From DATFMH01 sp035267045 (GTDB lineage: Bacteria; Bacteroidota; Rhodothermia; Balneolales; DATFMH01), in assembly GCA_035267045.1 (NCBI GenBank), contig DATFMH010000146.1:9202-73201 (forward strand): DNA of 64,000 nt, given 5' to 3'. Below, in pieces: positions 7,589-16,908 of the stretch (position 1 is the first letter of the stretch; each line of letters begins with the position of its first letter). The notes beneath the pieces are model-generated. The model was not told the origin of the DNA. It searched no databases and was given only the letters and a program-made list of their open reading frames with translations. Made by a program: the position numbers and the translations under genes.

Positions 7589-8956
7589 GTGAAAGAAGTC
7601 ATCAAAATAGCATCAGGACAAGGATTTTGGGGAGACCTGCCAACCGCACCAATCAATCAGGTTAAACAAGGGGATATCGACTACCTTGTGATGGATTATC
7701 TGGCAGAAGTTACAATGTCGATCATGCAAAAGCAGAAACTCCGGAATCCCGAATATGGGTACGCCCGGGATTTCGTTCATGTTATCGAGGCCATACTCCC
7801 GGATATCGTAAATCGTGGTATCCGAGTCGTTTCAAATGCCGGCGGTGTTAATCCAAGAGCCTGTAAAGATGCCATACTAAAGATTGCCCGGGAAAAGGGG
7901 CATAAGAAATTGAAAATTGCCGTTATCGACGGTGATGATATCCTGGAACGGATCGATGAACTTATCAGCGACGGACATGAATTGAAGAACATGGATACCG
8001 GCGAGCCAATCTCAACCGTATCCGATCAGTTATTAAGTGCCAATGTATATTTTGGAGCTGAACCGATTGTTGAAGCGCTGAATAAAGGTGCTGATATCAT
8101 AATTACGGGCAGAGTAACCGATACTGGTTTAACTCTCGCACCCATGATCCATGAGTTCGGCTGGGATTTTGATAATTATGATTTGATGTCAACCGGCACT
8201 ATAGCCGGACATATCATCGAATGCGGAGCCCAGTGTACCGGTGGGAATTATACAGATTGGGAAGAGGTTCCGGATATTGAAAATATTGGGTTTCCCATTA
8301 TTGAAGCCCATTCAAATGGAGATTTTTATGTGACAAAGCATGAGAATACCGGTGGGCTTGTCAGTTTGAAAACGGTTAAGGAACAGTTGGTATATGAAAT
8401 AGGAGATCCTACAGAATACATCACTCCTGATTGTGTAGCTGATTTCACTTCAATACAACTTGTAGATGACGGGCCAAATCGGGTGCGTGTTCACGATATA
8501 AAAGGCCGTCCTGATACACCCTTTTATAAGGTATCGGCCAGCTACAATGATGGGTATAAGTTATCATCCACACTTGTTTATTCATGGCCCGAAGCTTTGA
8601 AAAAGGCCTTAAGGGCGGGAGAAATACTGAAGAAAAGGGCGGAAAATCTTAACCTGGATATTGATTCGTTTAATTGTGAATATATCGGCTTTAACGGTTG
8701 TGATGAAAAGCCAGTCACCGACGATACTATGAAGGAAGATTTCAGTGAAATACAATTGCGTATTTCGGCATCAGGCGATAATAAAGCGGATCTGAATCGT
8801 TTCGGAATGGAAGTCGCCCCTTTGATATTAACAGGCCCCAGTGGTGTAACCGGATTCGCCGGCGGACGACCAAAGGCAAGTGAAATTGTGGCTTACTGGC
8901 CGGCTTTGATTGATAAAAAAGCTTGTAAACCCGTTGTTACAATATTTGATCTATAA
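7589..8956 (+). CDS. AtuA family protein (DUF1446, acyclic terpene utilisation-like)
   Basis: A 455-residue cytoplasmic protein matching the AtuA/DUF1446 family: IASGQGFWGDLPTAPINQV at the N-terminus, DYLVMDYLAEVTMSIMQ, GGVNPRACKDAI near 88, GADIIITGRVTDTGLTLAP near 170, GHIIECGAQCTGGNYTDW near 207, and GRPKASEIVAYWPALI at the end. The start is GTG at 7589. AtuA belongs to the geranyl-CoA degradation cluster of Pseudomonas, but its reaction is unknown and the family is much broader. The next gene begins 49 bases on, so they may be cotranscribed. Confidence 0.82.
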   Translation: MKEVIKIASGQGFWGDLPTAPINQVKQGDIDYLVMDYLAEVTMSIMQKQKLRNPEYGYARDFVHVIEAILPDIVNRGIRVVSNAGGVNPRACKDAILKIAREKGHKKLKIAVIDGDDILERIDELISDGHELKNMDTGEPISTVSDQLLSANVYFGAEPIVEALNKGADIIITGRVTDTGLTLAPMIHEFGWDFDNYDLMSTGTIAGHIIECGAQCTGGNYTDWEEVPDIENIGFPIIEAHSNGDFYVTKHENTGGLVSLKTVKEQLVYEIGDPTEYITPDCVADFTSIQLVDDGPNRVRVHDIKGRPDTPFYKVSASYNDGYKLSSTLVYSWPEALKKALRAGEILKKRAENLNLDIDSFNCEYIGFNGCDEKPVTDDTMKEDFSEIQLRISASGDNKADLNRFGMEVAPLILTGPSGVTGFAGGRPKASEIVAYWPALIDKKACKPVVTIFDL

Positions 8957-9005
8957 AAATTATTACTTTTACGAAATAAAAAAACATTAACGACAGAGAT
9001 TAGAA

Positions 9006-10046
9006 ATGGTTATTGGAATTATTGGAGCTGGAATTTCGGGACTTATTGCAGGAAAAATGTTAACCGAAGGTGGACATGACGTAACTGTTTTTGAAAAAAG
9101 TGATGCCCTTGAAGGACGGTTAGCTTCCCGGAAAATGGGAAAAGAAAACAATTTAATTGTTGATGTTCATGCCGCAAGTTTTACGGCAAAAAATCCAGTA
9201 TTTAAAGAGTTTGTAAATGAATTATTGGATAAAGGACTTTTAAAAATATGGACACAATCTTTTCCTTATCACGATGGTGAGGATATTTATGAAAGCTTTC
9301 CCGGTCATGAGAAAACAGATTACTATGTATCACCCGAAGGTATGAGTAAAATAGGTGGGTATCTGACGCGATGGGTGGAAACCAAGTTCCATGAAAAAGT
9401 GGGTGGATTTACATTCATCGGTGATAAAAGGCATAAGAAAAAGGCATGGATGATCAATCTCACTAATTTCAATGCATATGAGATGGACGCCATAATAATA
9501 GCGACACCTGCAGTACAGGCCTATGGTCTTATTCAAACATCTCAGGATGAAACAGTCGTAAGGAAGTTGATAACTCAACTTGATGAAGTAGAATACGAGA
9601 ATAGTATTTCACTCGTAGCCGGATATGAAAATAGGGAAATGCCGGATTGGAAAGCTGTTCAATGCAAGGATGGGCGTATTGAATGGATAATCAACGATTC
9701 CTCAAAAAGGGACAATCCAAACGGACTTGCACTCGTTATTCAATCAAATAGTGATTTTTTTCATAAACATCAGAAAGAATCAGATGATCAAATTGCTCAC
9801 TTGTTACTTGAAAGAGCAGCGACAATTGTGGAGGACTGGGTTGATCAACCAGATTGGTATATAGTGGAAAAATGGCGATACAGAAGTGCCCGTAATCCGA
9901 TAGAAGCACCATTTTTAGAAATCAATCGTGAGGACGGCCCGCTGGCATTGATAGGTGACTATTTTAAAGGCAATGATATTGAATCAGCTTATTTATCAGG
10001 ATATAATCTTGCTAAACACTGGCTGGAAAAATACCCTGCAAAATAA
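9006..10046 (+). CDS. FAD-dependent amine oxidase/renalase-like protein
   Basis: A 346-residue soluble flavoprotein. The N-terminal dinucleotide fold GIIGAGISGLIAGKMLTEGG is followed by VTVFEKSDALEGRLASRKM, the RxxGGR-like region of renalase and protoporphyrinogen/amine oxidases, here with EGRLASR. DAIIIATPAVQAYGLI near 160 is the second FAD-contacting strand, and the C-terminal GPLALIGDYFKGNDIESAYLSG closes the FAD site. The ABC exporter gene follows 9 bases on, so the two are in one operon. The substrate is unknown, though an oxidoreductase upstream of an exporter might act on the exported compound. Confidence 0.75.
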   Translation: MVIGIIGAGISGLIAGKMLTEGGHDVTVFEKSDALEGRLASRKMGKENNLIVDVHAASFTAKNPVFKEFVNELLDKGLLKIWTQSFPYHDGEDIYESFPGHEKTDYYVSPEGMSKIGGYLTRWVETKFHEKVGGFTFIGDKRHKKKAWMINLTNFNAYEMDAIIIATPAVQAYGLIQTSQDETVVRKLITQLDEVEYENSISLVAGYENREMPDWKAVQCKDGRIEWIINDSSKRDNPNGLALVIQSNSDFFHKHQKESDDQIAHLLLERAATIVEDWVDQPDWYIVEKWRYRSARNPIEAPFLEINREDGPLALIGDYFKGNDIESAYLSGYNLAKHWLEKYPAK

Positions 10047-10055
10047 CAGGTTTAC

Positions 10056-11855
10056 GTGACTGATCTTTTTAAGCTCAACAGGTATTTTAAAAAATATAAG
10101 GGTACGGTCTTACTTGGTACCCTTTTTCTTACTCTGGCCAATGGTTTTTTGGTTGGGATACCGATATTGGTGCGTAAATCTATTGATGATGTACAAAATC
10201 TGGTACAACATTCCTCACAGTCGTACAGCAATATATTTGATGTCCTTTTTAAGGAACATGTAGGTATACAGTTGGCAACCATATCGGGTTATCTTGTTGG
10301 CGCTGCATTGCTTTATGGAATTTTACTGTTTCTCACACGACAAACCCTTATTGTAACTTCCCGTCGCATTGAATTCGATATTCGAAACGAGATATTTGAT
10401 CATCTGCAAAAATTGCCACAAAGTTTTTACACCCGATGGGATTCCAGTGACATTTATGTTCGGGCAACAGAAGATGTGATGAGGGTGCGCGATTATTTTG
10501 GTCCGGGTACCATGTACACAATAAATACCTTTACTCGTGCCGGTATCATCATAACGATCATGTTTATTGTCAATGCGAGGTTAACATTGTGGGCTCTGAT
10601 ACCACTTCCGATACTAACGGCGGTTGCTTATTGGGTTAGTGGTTACATCAACGAACGTTCACGCCTGATACAGGAGCAATACTCAAGAGTGGCTGGAAGG
10701 GCACAGGAAGCATTCTCAAGTATCCGGTTGATCAAAGCGTATGCAAGAGAAGCCTATGAACAAAAGATGTTTGATGATGAAAGTGAAGAATATCGCGTCA
10801 AGAAATTAAAATTGGCTATTATTGAAGCTTTGTTTTTTCCCATGTTGAACCTTTTAATTGGTATTTCTGTAATATTGGTCATATGGAAAGGTGGTGATAT
10901 GATCATGGGTGGAACCCTGACTGTTGGTAATATCGCTGAGTTTATCATTTATGTGGCTTATCTGACATGGCCTGTGGCTTCGTTGGGATACACTTTAAAT
11001 TTATTACAGCGTTCAGCAGCATCTCAGAAGAGAATTGAAGAGTTGATGAGTCAACCGGTGCAAATAGAAGATACCGGGGAGACCGATGAGAATATTAAAG
11101 AGATTAAAGGTGAAATAGAGTTTAACAATGTCAGTTTTAAATATCCTGAATCCGAAAGATATGCCGTGCATAATATTAATATGAAGATTAAGGCCGGACA
11201 GGATATAGCCATTGTAGGAAGAACAGGCTCAGGGAAAACATCATTAATCCAGTTGATACCACGTCTCTACGATCCTCAGGAAGGTACTATTTTAATTGAC
11301 GGTAACCCGATCAACAAGATTCCTCTTGCCACTTTACGAAATTCAGTAGGTTTTGTGCCTCAGGATGCATTTTTATTTTCGGATACGATAGCGGAAAATA
11401 TTGCGTTTGGTATTGAAGAAGCTGATGATAATTTGATACGTGAAGCGGCAGACAAAGCTCAAGTTCTTGAAAATATTTTGGATTTTGAGAAAAAATTTGA
11501 GACAATATTAGGAGAGAGAGGAATTACAATGTCCGGTGGACAAAAACAGCGAACTACTATTGCCAGGGCATTGATTAAAAACCCAAGTATTTTAATATTT
11601 GATGATTCCTTAAGTGCGGTTGACACAAAAACAGAAGATGCTATATTAAAACATCTTAAGAAAGAAATGAAGGGTAAGACGACAATAATGATTAGTCATC
11701 GCATTTCCACAATAAAAAATGCTGATATTATTTATGTTATGAAAGACCACACTATTGTGGAATCTGGTACACATAAGAAGTTAATTGAAAAAGATGGACA
11801 TTACGCAGATATGTATAAGAAACAGTTAATTGAACAGGAACTGGCCGAAATTTAA
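10056..11855 (+). CDS. ABC exporter half-transporter, subunit with degenerate Walker B
   Basis: 599 residues: a six-helix type IV exporter membrane domain (to ~330), then an ATPase domain. Walker A is GRTGSGKT (~388-395), the signature is MSGGQKQR (~491), and Walker B reads ILIFDDSLS, with Asp in place of the catalytic Glu. The H-loop is MISHRIST. The intact signature with a non-catalytic Walker B is the pattern of the degenerate-site subunit of heterodimeric exporters such as TM287/288 and BmrCD. The complementary subunit is at 13195. The start is GTG at 10056. RNase Z separates the two subunit genes. The substrate is unknown (drug or lipid-like). Confidence 0.87.
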   Translation: MTDLFKLNRYFKKYKGTVLLGTLFLTLANGFLVGIPILVRKSIDDVQNLVQHSSQSYSNIFDVLFKEHVGIQLATISGYLVGAALLYGILLFLTRQTLIVTSRRIEFDIRNEIFDHLQKLPQSFYTRWDSSDIYVRATEDVMRVRDYFGPGTMYTINTFTRAGIIITIMFIVNARLTLWALIPLPILTAVAYWVSGYINERSRLIQEQYSRVAGRAQEAFSSIRLIKAYAREAYEQKMFDDESEEYRVKKLKLAIIEALFFPMLNLLIGISVILVIWKGGDMIMGGTLTVGNIAEFIIYVAYLTWPVASLGYTLNLLQRSAASQKRIEELMSQPVQIEDTGETDENIKEIKGEIEFNNVSFKYPESERYAVHNINMKIKAGQDIAIVGRTGSGKTSLIQLIPRLYDPQEGTILIDGNPINKIPLATLRNSVGFVPQDAFLFSDTIAENIAFGIEEADDNLIREAADKAQVLENILDFEKKFETILGERGITMSGGQKQRTTIARALIKNPSILIFDDSLSAVDTKTEDAILKHLKKEMKGKTTIMISHRISTIKNADIIYVMKDHTIVESGTHKKLIEKDGHYADMYKKQLIEQELAEI

Positions 11856-11951
11856 GATTTATTAAATATATTATAATCCATATATGTACATAATAATCAA
11901 CTCTATATGTTTGAAAGCGTATGGGGCTAACGACAACAAAAGGAGAAGACG

Positions 11952-13214
11952 ATGATAGTAGTGCCACTTGGCGTTTCATCTGCCACCCCTACAATTAACA
12001 GAAGCCTGCCTTCTGTAGCTTTATGGCGTGAGGGCCGCGTATTTTTGTTTGATTGTGGAGAAAATACTCAAGCTAAAATGTTGCAGGCGGGGATTAAAAG
12101 GTCGAAAATCGACTATATTTTCATATCTCACCTTGATGGGGACCATTACTTTGGACTTTTGGGTTTACTTTCTACACTAAATATGCAAAGACGTGAGACT
12201 CCATTGACCATCATTGGTCCGGTGGGGATAAAAAAATTCGTTGAATTTAATCTCGATCATGCCCAGATAGAAGCCACATTTAAGGTTAATTACATAGAAC
12301 TCAAAAAAGGTTTTGAATGCGAAATCGTTACGGATGAGGATGAGTTTTATGTGGAAGCGCGCCCTCTGGAACATTCTAAATTCTGTATTGGTTATCGTTT
12401 CCAGGAAAAAGATAAACCTGGAAAAGTGGATGCAAAAAAAGCATCTGATTTGGGTATATCTGAAGATAATCAGTTTAAAGAACTTAAAGCTGGTAATGAT
12501 GTCGAACTGGATGACGGGACCATTGTAAAAGCCGAAGATATCGTTGGGAAACCGAGAAAAGGGTATTCCTTTGCATATATAACTGATACACAGTACAGCC
12601 TAAATGCCATTGAGCTGAGTAAAGAAGCCTCTATTCTTTATCATGAAGCCACTTTCGGTAATGCTTTGGAAGACAGGGCAAAGGAAACTGGACATTCCAC
12701 AGCTGAAATGGCTGCAAGAGTTGCCGAAAAGGCTAAAGCAAAACTTCTGGTAATTGGTCATTTTTCGGGAAGATATACCAATGAGTTTGTTCTCATGAAA
12801 GAAGCTCGCAGGATTTTTGATGATACCTGGATAGCTACAGAGTTACGGCCAATTATGACAGATCCGAAACATGAGAGTGGTATTATCGAACCCAAAGTTA
12901 AATCCAATCAAAAAGCCGCTAAACAGTTTCGGAAAAAAGATAATTATAAAAACAAGAAGGGAACCAAGAAACGAAAAACTTTCAAAAGGCGTTCATTTGC
13001 TGGTAGTAATAGTCCACGAAAATTCAGTGAATATTATAAAGGCAATCGTGGTGGCGGAAGCAGTGGCAGTGGTGGTCATAAACATGATAATCGTGGCCAT
13101 AAACATGATAACAAACGCGACAACAGAAGAGATAATCGCCATCAACAAAAGGAAAATCCAAAATATAAGCCAATAACACCGAGAACTCCTTTTGATGAGC
13201 ACAACCGTTTCTAA
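11952..13214 (+). CDS. rnz: Ribonuclease Z with altered metal motif and long basic tail
   Basis: 420 residues; the family norm is about 300-330. The core is a metallo-beta-lactamase tRNA 3'-processing endonuclease: FLFDCGENTQAKML, the metal motif SHLDGDHYFGLLG (60-65), PLEHSKFCIGYRF, AYITDTQYS, LYHEATF, GHSTAEMAARVA and IGHFSGRY. The usual HxHxDH motif is HLDGDH here, so the second metal-binding His is Asp62. Residues ~317-420 form a disordered Lys/Arg/Asn/Gly/His-rich extension with GHKHDNRGHKHDNK repeats, probably RNA binding. A strong Shine-Dalgarno AAAGGAGAA precedes the ATG. It sits between two ABC exporter genes and overlaps the second by 20 bases. Confidence 0.87.
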   Translation: MIVVPLGVSSATPTINRSLPSVALWREGRVFLFDCGENTQAKMLQAGIKRSKIDYIFISHLDGDHYFGLLGLLSTLNMQRRETPLTIIGPVGIKKFVEFNLDHAQIEATFKVNYIELKKGFECEIVTDEDEFYVEARPLEHSKFCIGYRFQEKDKPGKVDAKKASDLGISEDNQFKELKAGNDVELDDGTIVKAEDIVGKPRKGYSFAYITDTQYSLNAIELSKEASILYHEATFGNALEDRAKETGHSTAEMAARVAEKAKAKLLVIGHFSGRYTNEFVLMKEARRIFDDTWIATELRPIMTDPKHESGIIEPKVKSNQKAAKQFRKKDNYKNKKGTKKRKTFKRRSFAGSNSPRKFSEYYKGNRGGGSSGSGGHKHDNRGHKHDNKRDNRRDNRHQQKENPKYKPITPRTPFDEHNRF

Positions 13215-15027
13215 GAAACGCAGTAGTCACAATTCGAAAAAGGGTAAAGTTATTGACCGAAAATTATTCGGCCGGCTTTACCCTTATTTGTCCCCGTACA
13301 AATGGTGGGTTTTATTAGCTCTGGGTATAACACTGGCTATATCCTATTTGGGACCGGTACGGCCATATCTTACGCAAATAGCTGTTGATAAATACATTTC
13401 CAAAGGGGATTATCATGGTTTATTGGGTATTATCGGGTTACTCTTTTTAGCTCTGGTCGGTGAATCACTGTTAATGATCGGTAATACCTATCTAACCCGG
13501 TGGGTTGGAGAAGGAACATTATATCGCCTGAGAAATGCTGTATTCTATAAAATTGAAAATATGCATGTACAGTATTTCGACCGGAATCCAATCGGGCGGC
13601 TCATAACCCGAACGACAAGTGATATCGAAGCCATCGATCAGCTCGTATCATCAGGTGTCATTAATATGCTGGGTGACCTTCTCCGGATATTTTTCATTAT
13701 TGGTTTTATGTTGTCAATGAATTGGGAGTTAACCCTTATAGCATTGACAACCATGCCGATTTTAATCTATGCTACTTTTCTTTTCAAAAAGAAAGTTCGT
13801 GTATCTTTTTTGGATGTAAGGGATCAGATTGCACGTCTCAATTCATTCATTCAGGAACATATTTCCGGAATGCCTATCGTCCAGCTCTTTAGAAGAGAAA
13901 GTAAAGAGGCGAAACGTTTTGAGGAGATTAACAGCGCACATCGTAATGCTTACATCAATACTATATTTTATTTTGCCCTGTTCTGGCCAACGGTGGAGAT
14001 CATATCCAGCCTTGCTATGGCTTTGGTTATCTGGTATGGTGGAGCAAAGTCTTTATCAGGGGTAGTGACATTCGGTATGCTACTGGCTTTTATCCAATAT
14101 GTACGTCAGTTTTTCCTGCCAATACGTGATTTATCTGAGAAATATAATACGCTTCAGAGTGCATTGGCAGCTGCCGAACGAATTTTTAGTGTATTAGATA
14201 GTGAAGTAAAAATTAAAAACCCGGAAAATCCTGTTCACTTACCCTCTGCAAAAGGCAATATAAAGTTCGAACATGTATGGTTTCGTTATAACCGTACGGA
14301 AGAATATGTGCTTAAGGATGTTACATTCGAAGTGGAACACGGACAAACAGTGGCTATAGTAGGAGCAACAGGTGCCGGAAAATCAACTATAATTAGTCTG
14401 TTAATGCGCTTTTATGATATTGATAAGGGTAGTATTTCATTAGATAATGTTGATATCCGAAAAGCAGATCTTGCTTCACTGAGAACTAAATTCGGCCTTG
14501 TACTTCAAGACAATGCCCTTTTTTCCGGTACCATCATGGATAACATCACTCTTGGAAATGAAAATATCAAAAGAGAGGATGTAATACATGCGGCAAGATT
14601 AGTGGAAGCCAATAGATTTATTGAGACATTGCCGGGAGAATACGATTACAGGTTACAAGAACGGGGAGCCTCATTATCGATGGGACAGAGACAATTAATT
14701 TGTTTCGTGCGGGCGTTAGTATATAATCCCAAAATACTCGTGTTAGACGAAGCTACATCAAGTGTTGATTCCGAGACAGAATCAATTGTTAATAATGCCA
14801 TTGATGTACTTATGAAAGGGCGAACCTCTATTGTCATAGCCCACCGTTTATCTACTATTCAACACGCCGATAAAATTCTTGTGATGCATAAAGGAGAGAT
14901 CAGGGAACGGGGCACACATAAACAGCTTATTCGTAAAAAAGACGGTATATATCGGAAACTTTATGAATTACAATATAAAGACCAATTGGTGAAAGCAGAT
15001 AATAAAACAGAAACCGTTAATCCCTGA
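13195..15027 (+). CDS. ABC exporter half-transporter, catalytic subunit
   Basis: 610 residues: a membrane domain (six helices, ~25-330), then an ATPase domain. Walker A is GATGAGKST (~389), Walker B is ILVLDEATSS with the catalytic Glu, and the H-loop is VIAHRLST. The signature is degenerate, LSMGQRQL instead of LSGGQ. Combined with the subunit at 10056, one composite site would be canonical and one degenerate, as in heterodimeric exporters. The start was set at the ATG at 13195; the TTG one codon before is less likely. It ends one base before the stop of the convergent btaB-like gene, leaving no room for a terminator. Confidence 0.87.
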   Translation: MSTTVSKKRSSHNSKKGKVIDRKLFGRLYPYLSPYKWWVLLALGITLAISYLGPVRPYLTQIAVDKYISKGDYHGLLGIIGLLFLALVGESLLMIGNTYLTRWVGEGTLYRLRNAVFYKIENMHVQYFDRNPIGRLITRTTSDIEAIDQLVSSGVINMLGDLLRIFFIIGFMLSMNWELTLIALTTMPILIYATFLFKKKVRVSFLDVRDQIARLNSFIQEHISGMPIVQLFRRESKEAKRFEEINSAHRNAYINTIFYFALFWPTVEIISSLAMALVIWYGGAKSLSGVVTFGMLLAFIQYVRQFFLPIRDLSEKYNTLQSALAAAERIFSVLDSEVKIKNPENPVHLPSAKGNIKFEHVWFRYNRTEEYVLKDVTFEVEHGQTVAIVGATGAGKSTIISLLMRFYDIDKGSISLDNVDIRKADLASLRTKFGLVLQDNALFSGTIMDNITLGNENIKREDVIHAARLVEANRFIETLPGEYDYRLQERGASLSMGQRQLICFVRALVYNPKILVLDEATSSVDSETESIVNNAIDVLMKGRTSIVIAHRLSTIQHADKILVMHKGEIRERGTHKQLIRKKDGIYRKLYELQYKDQLVKADNKTETVNP

Positions 15028-15028
15028 C

Positions 15029-15649
15029 TTACTGCTTTTTCCCGACGAATAACAAATACTTCCAGACTCCCAGATAGGCCGTTTTAATAGTTGAATCAAT
15101 AGGTTCAAAATATTTATTTAACTCCGGTAATAGGTGGCTGTCCATTCGTACATGATTGACCAACATCCATTTTTTAAACCAGTTAATATCACTTTCGAAA
15201 AAGTCTACCACAGCAATAAGACCACCATTATTCAAATGATCATATGCATTGGCTATCGCCTGTTTCCAACCGGGATTCATCATACTTAATGAATAAGAAA
15301 ATAATATCAGGTCAAAGGATTGGTCATCGAAAGAACTTGACTCATAATACGTCTCTTCCAGGTGTACTTGGTTTGAATCAATCTTCTTTTGTGCTTTCTG
15401 CAGCATCTCACCGGATAAATCAACTCCGGTAATAGCTACATCCCGAAAATTACGCTGTAGTAATTGTAGATTTTTGCCTGTACCACAACCCACTTCGAGG
15501 ATTCGTTCAGCCGGGATGTTATCCGGAAGATAATGGGTAATGATCTTTTTGCGGCCAAACAAAAAGCTCCATCTTGTTATGTCATAAAACAGGGAATGAA
15601 GCCTGTAATATTGTTTTAGATTGTCAGCAGCTTGATAATAATTTGTCAT
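15029..15649 (-). CDS. btaB: BtaB-like betaine-lipid N-methyltransferase
   Basis: A 206-residue class I SAM methyltransferase. Motif I is ILEVGCGTGKNL near 48-59, with the acidic loop GVDLSGEML next. The N-terminal YYRLHSLFYDITRWSFLFGR is characteristic of BtaB, which methylates diacylglyceryl-homoserine three times to give DGTS. The start overlaps the stop of the BtaA gene by four bases (ATGA), so the two are translationally coupled. Neighbour and N-terminal signature together make BtaB more likely than a generic methyltransferase. Confidence 0.83.
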   Translation of the reverse strand: MTNYYQAADNLKQYYRLHSLFYDITRWSFLFGRKKIITHYLPDNIPAERILEVGCGTGKNLQLLQRNFRDVAITGVDLSGEMLQKAQKKIDSNQVHLEETYYESSSFDDQSFDLILFSYSLSMMNPGWKQAIANAYDHLNNGGLIAVVDFFESDINWFKKWMLVNHVRMDSHLLPELNKYFEPIDSTIKTAYLGVWKYLLFVGKKQ

Positions 15650-16824
15650 CGTATTACTTCCGCAAAGTGCAAACTTTTATATGTACCAACGCGATCCTTT
15701 TTGTGTAGTGAATTCGTCAATTCAGGATAGAAACGAAGATTTTTAAATATGTCCTTCTGTAGATAGTCAATTTTATTACCCGCTGAACGCATAAGTATCC
15801 GGGATCCGGTTTTACTATTTCTCAAGATGAGATCCCACTCATTTGATAAGGCACGAGGATCATTCCAGGCAAGCCAATCCTGATGGTCCAGTAATATGTA
15901 ATGTGTATAAATATCAGGATTACGCTTTAAAAAATCATTAATGGTAAGATTGTGTATTGAAATTCGATGAATACAGCCTTTTAAGCTTTCATAATTCGTA
16001 GGTTTTAGATATTCAGGGCAACATTTTGGCGTATAAGCGCCCGTCAGATAGACTCTCCAGAAATAATTATCCTGAATTGGAATTTCCGTAAATACCTTTC
16101 GAAGATTTTCTCTGATATAACCATACAGTCCGTCTGTATATTCGTGCTCAATAAGATTGATCTGAGGCCTTGGTACGCCCAAAAGGGTCATTGTAAATGA
16201 TCGTTTCACGATATAACGGCTAAAGGCATTCCAAAGATCCGGTTCAATCCGATCAAAAATTTCCCTTTGTTTATCCAGCGATGATGCCTGAAGCAATAAT
16301 TGGATATTCTTCCACAGCTTTTTATTTTTTTTCATATACTTATGAGCCAGCCATGCCAGATTGCCGGATGTGCCTCTGAAATAAAATGATCTGTTTTCCG
16401 TATTAGGTAAAAAATAATAATACTTATCATCCCAGAATTGCTGTGCATAATTGGGAAGATGTCGTCTGAGGATATCGAAATATACTTCTCTTATATGTTG
16501 ATGACGGCCATTACCAAAAAGTGAAAAGAAATCATCATGATCAAGAGTTGATATAGCCGCCTTCTTGAGTTCCAATAGGGCATTTTGGCGGTTATTTATA
16601 TCAACAGTATCTATACTTCCGGGATTATCGAGCAAATAATCCAATACATTACAACCCGCACTTGTTATCATGACAATGCGACTTTCATCATTTAACTGAA
16701 GTAGTTCGCGATCAATACGGGGATCCTCCCAGCTTGTGTTATAGATGAGATTATTGTCATGAATGTAATCGAATACCTTATCCCGTACTCTGTTTATTAA
16801 AGACGATGATATATTGGCACGCAT
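15646..16824 (-). CDS. btaA: BtaA-like diacylglyceryl-homoserine synthase (DUF3419)
   Basis: 392 residues matching DUF3419/BtaA: LIYNTSWEDPRIDRELLQL near 30, the SAM-binding VMITSAGCNVLDYLLDNPG near 55, and TVDINNRQNALLELKKAAI near 77. BtaA transfers the 3-amino-3-carboxypropyl group of S-adenosylmethionine to diacylglycerol, the first step of betaine lipid (DGTS) synthesis. It is followed by a BtaB-like methyltransferase with a four-base overlap, and a cysQ-like gene lies 85 bases upstream on the same strand. The pair predicts a phosphorus-free membrane lipid; in other bacteria this pathway is induced by phosphate limitation. No Pho box was recognised. Confidence 0.87.
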   Translation of the reverse strand: MRANISSSLINRVRDKVFDYIHDNNLIYNTSWEDPRIDRELLQLNDESRIVMITSAGCNVLDYLLDNPGSIDTVDINNRQNALLELKKAAISTLDHDDFFSLFGNGRHQHIREVYFDILRRHLPNYAQQFWDDKYYYFLPNTENRSFYFRGTSGNLAWLAHKYMKKNKKLWKNIQLLLQASSLDKQREIFDRIEPDLWNAFSRYIVKRSFTMTLLGVPRPQINLIEHEYTDGLYGYIRENLRKVFTEIPIQDNYFWRVYLTGAYTPKCCPEYLKPTNYESLKGCIHRISIHNLTINDFLKRNPDIYTHYILLDHQDWLAWNDPRALSNEWDLILRNSKTGSRILMRSAGNKIDYLQKDIFKNLRFYPELTNSLHKKDRVGTYKSLHFAEVIR

Positions 16825-16908
16825 TTACCTGGTCAATATGAATTAATATTATTTCTGTCTGTATTGTGTTTGTCTTTCGCTAATATAACTCAATTTGTGG
16901 GGTAAACA

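Noticed and set aside
12871..13202. ORFs in other frames over the RNase Z tail
   Set aside because: Low-complexity shadows of the AAT/AAA/GGT-rich tail; the rnz frame is continuous with all catalytic motifs.
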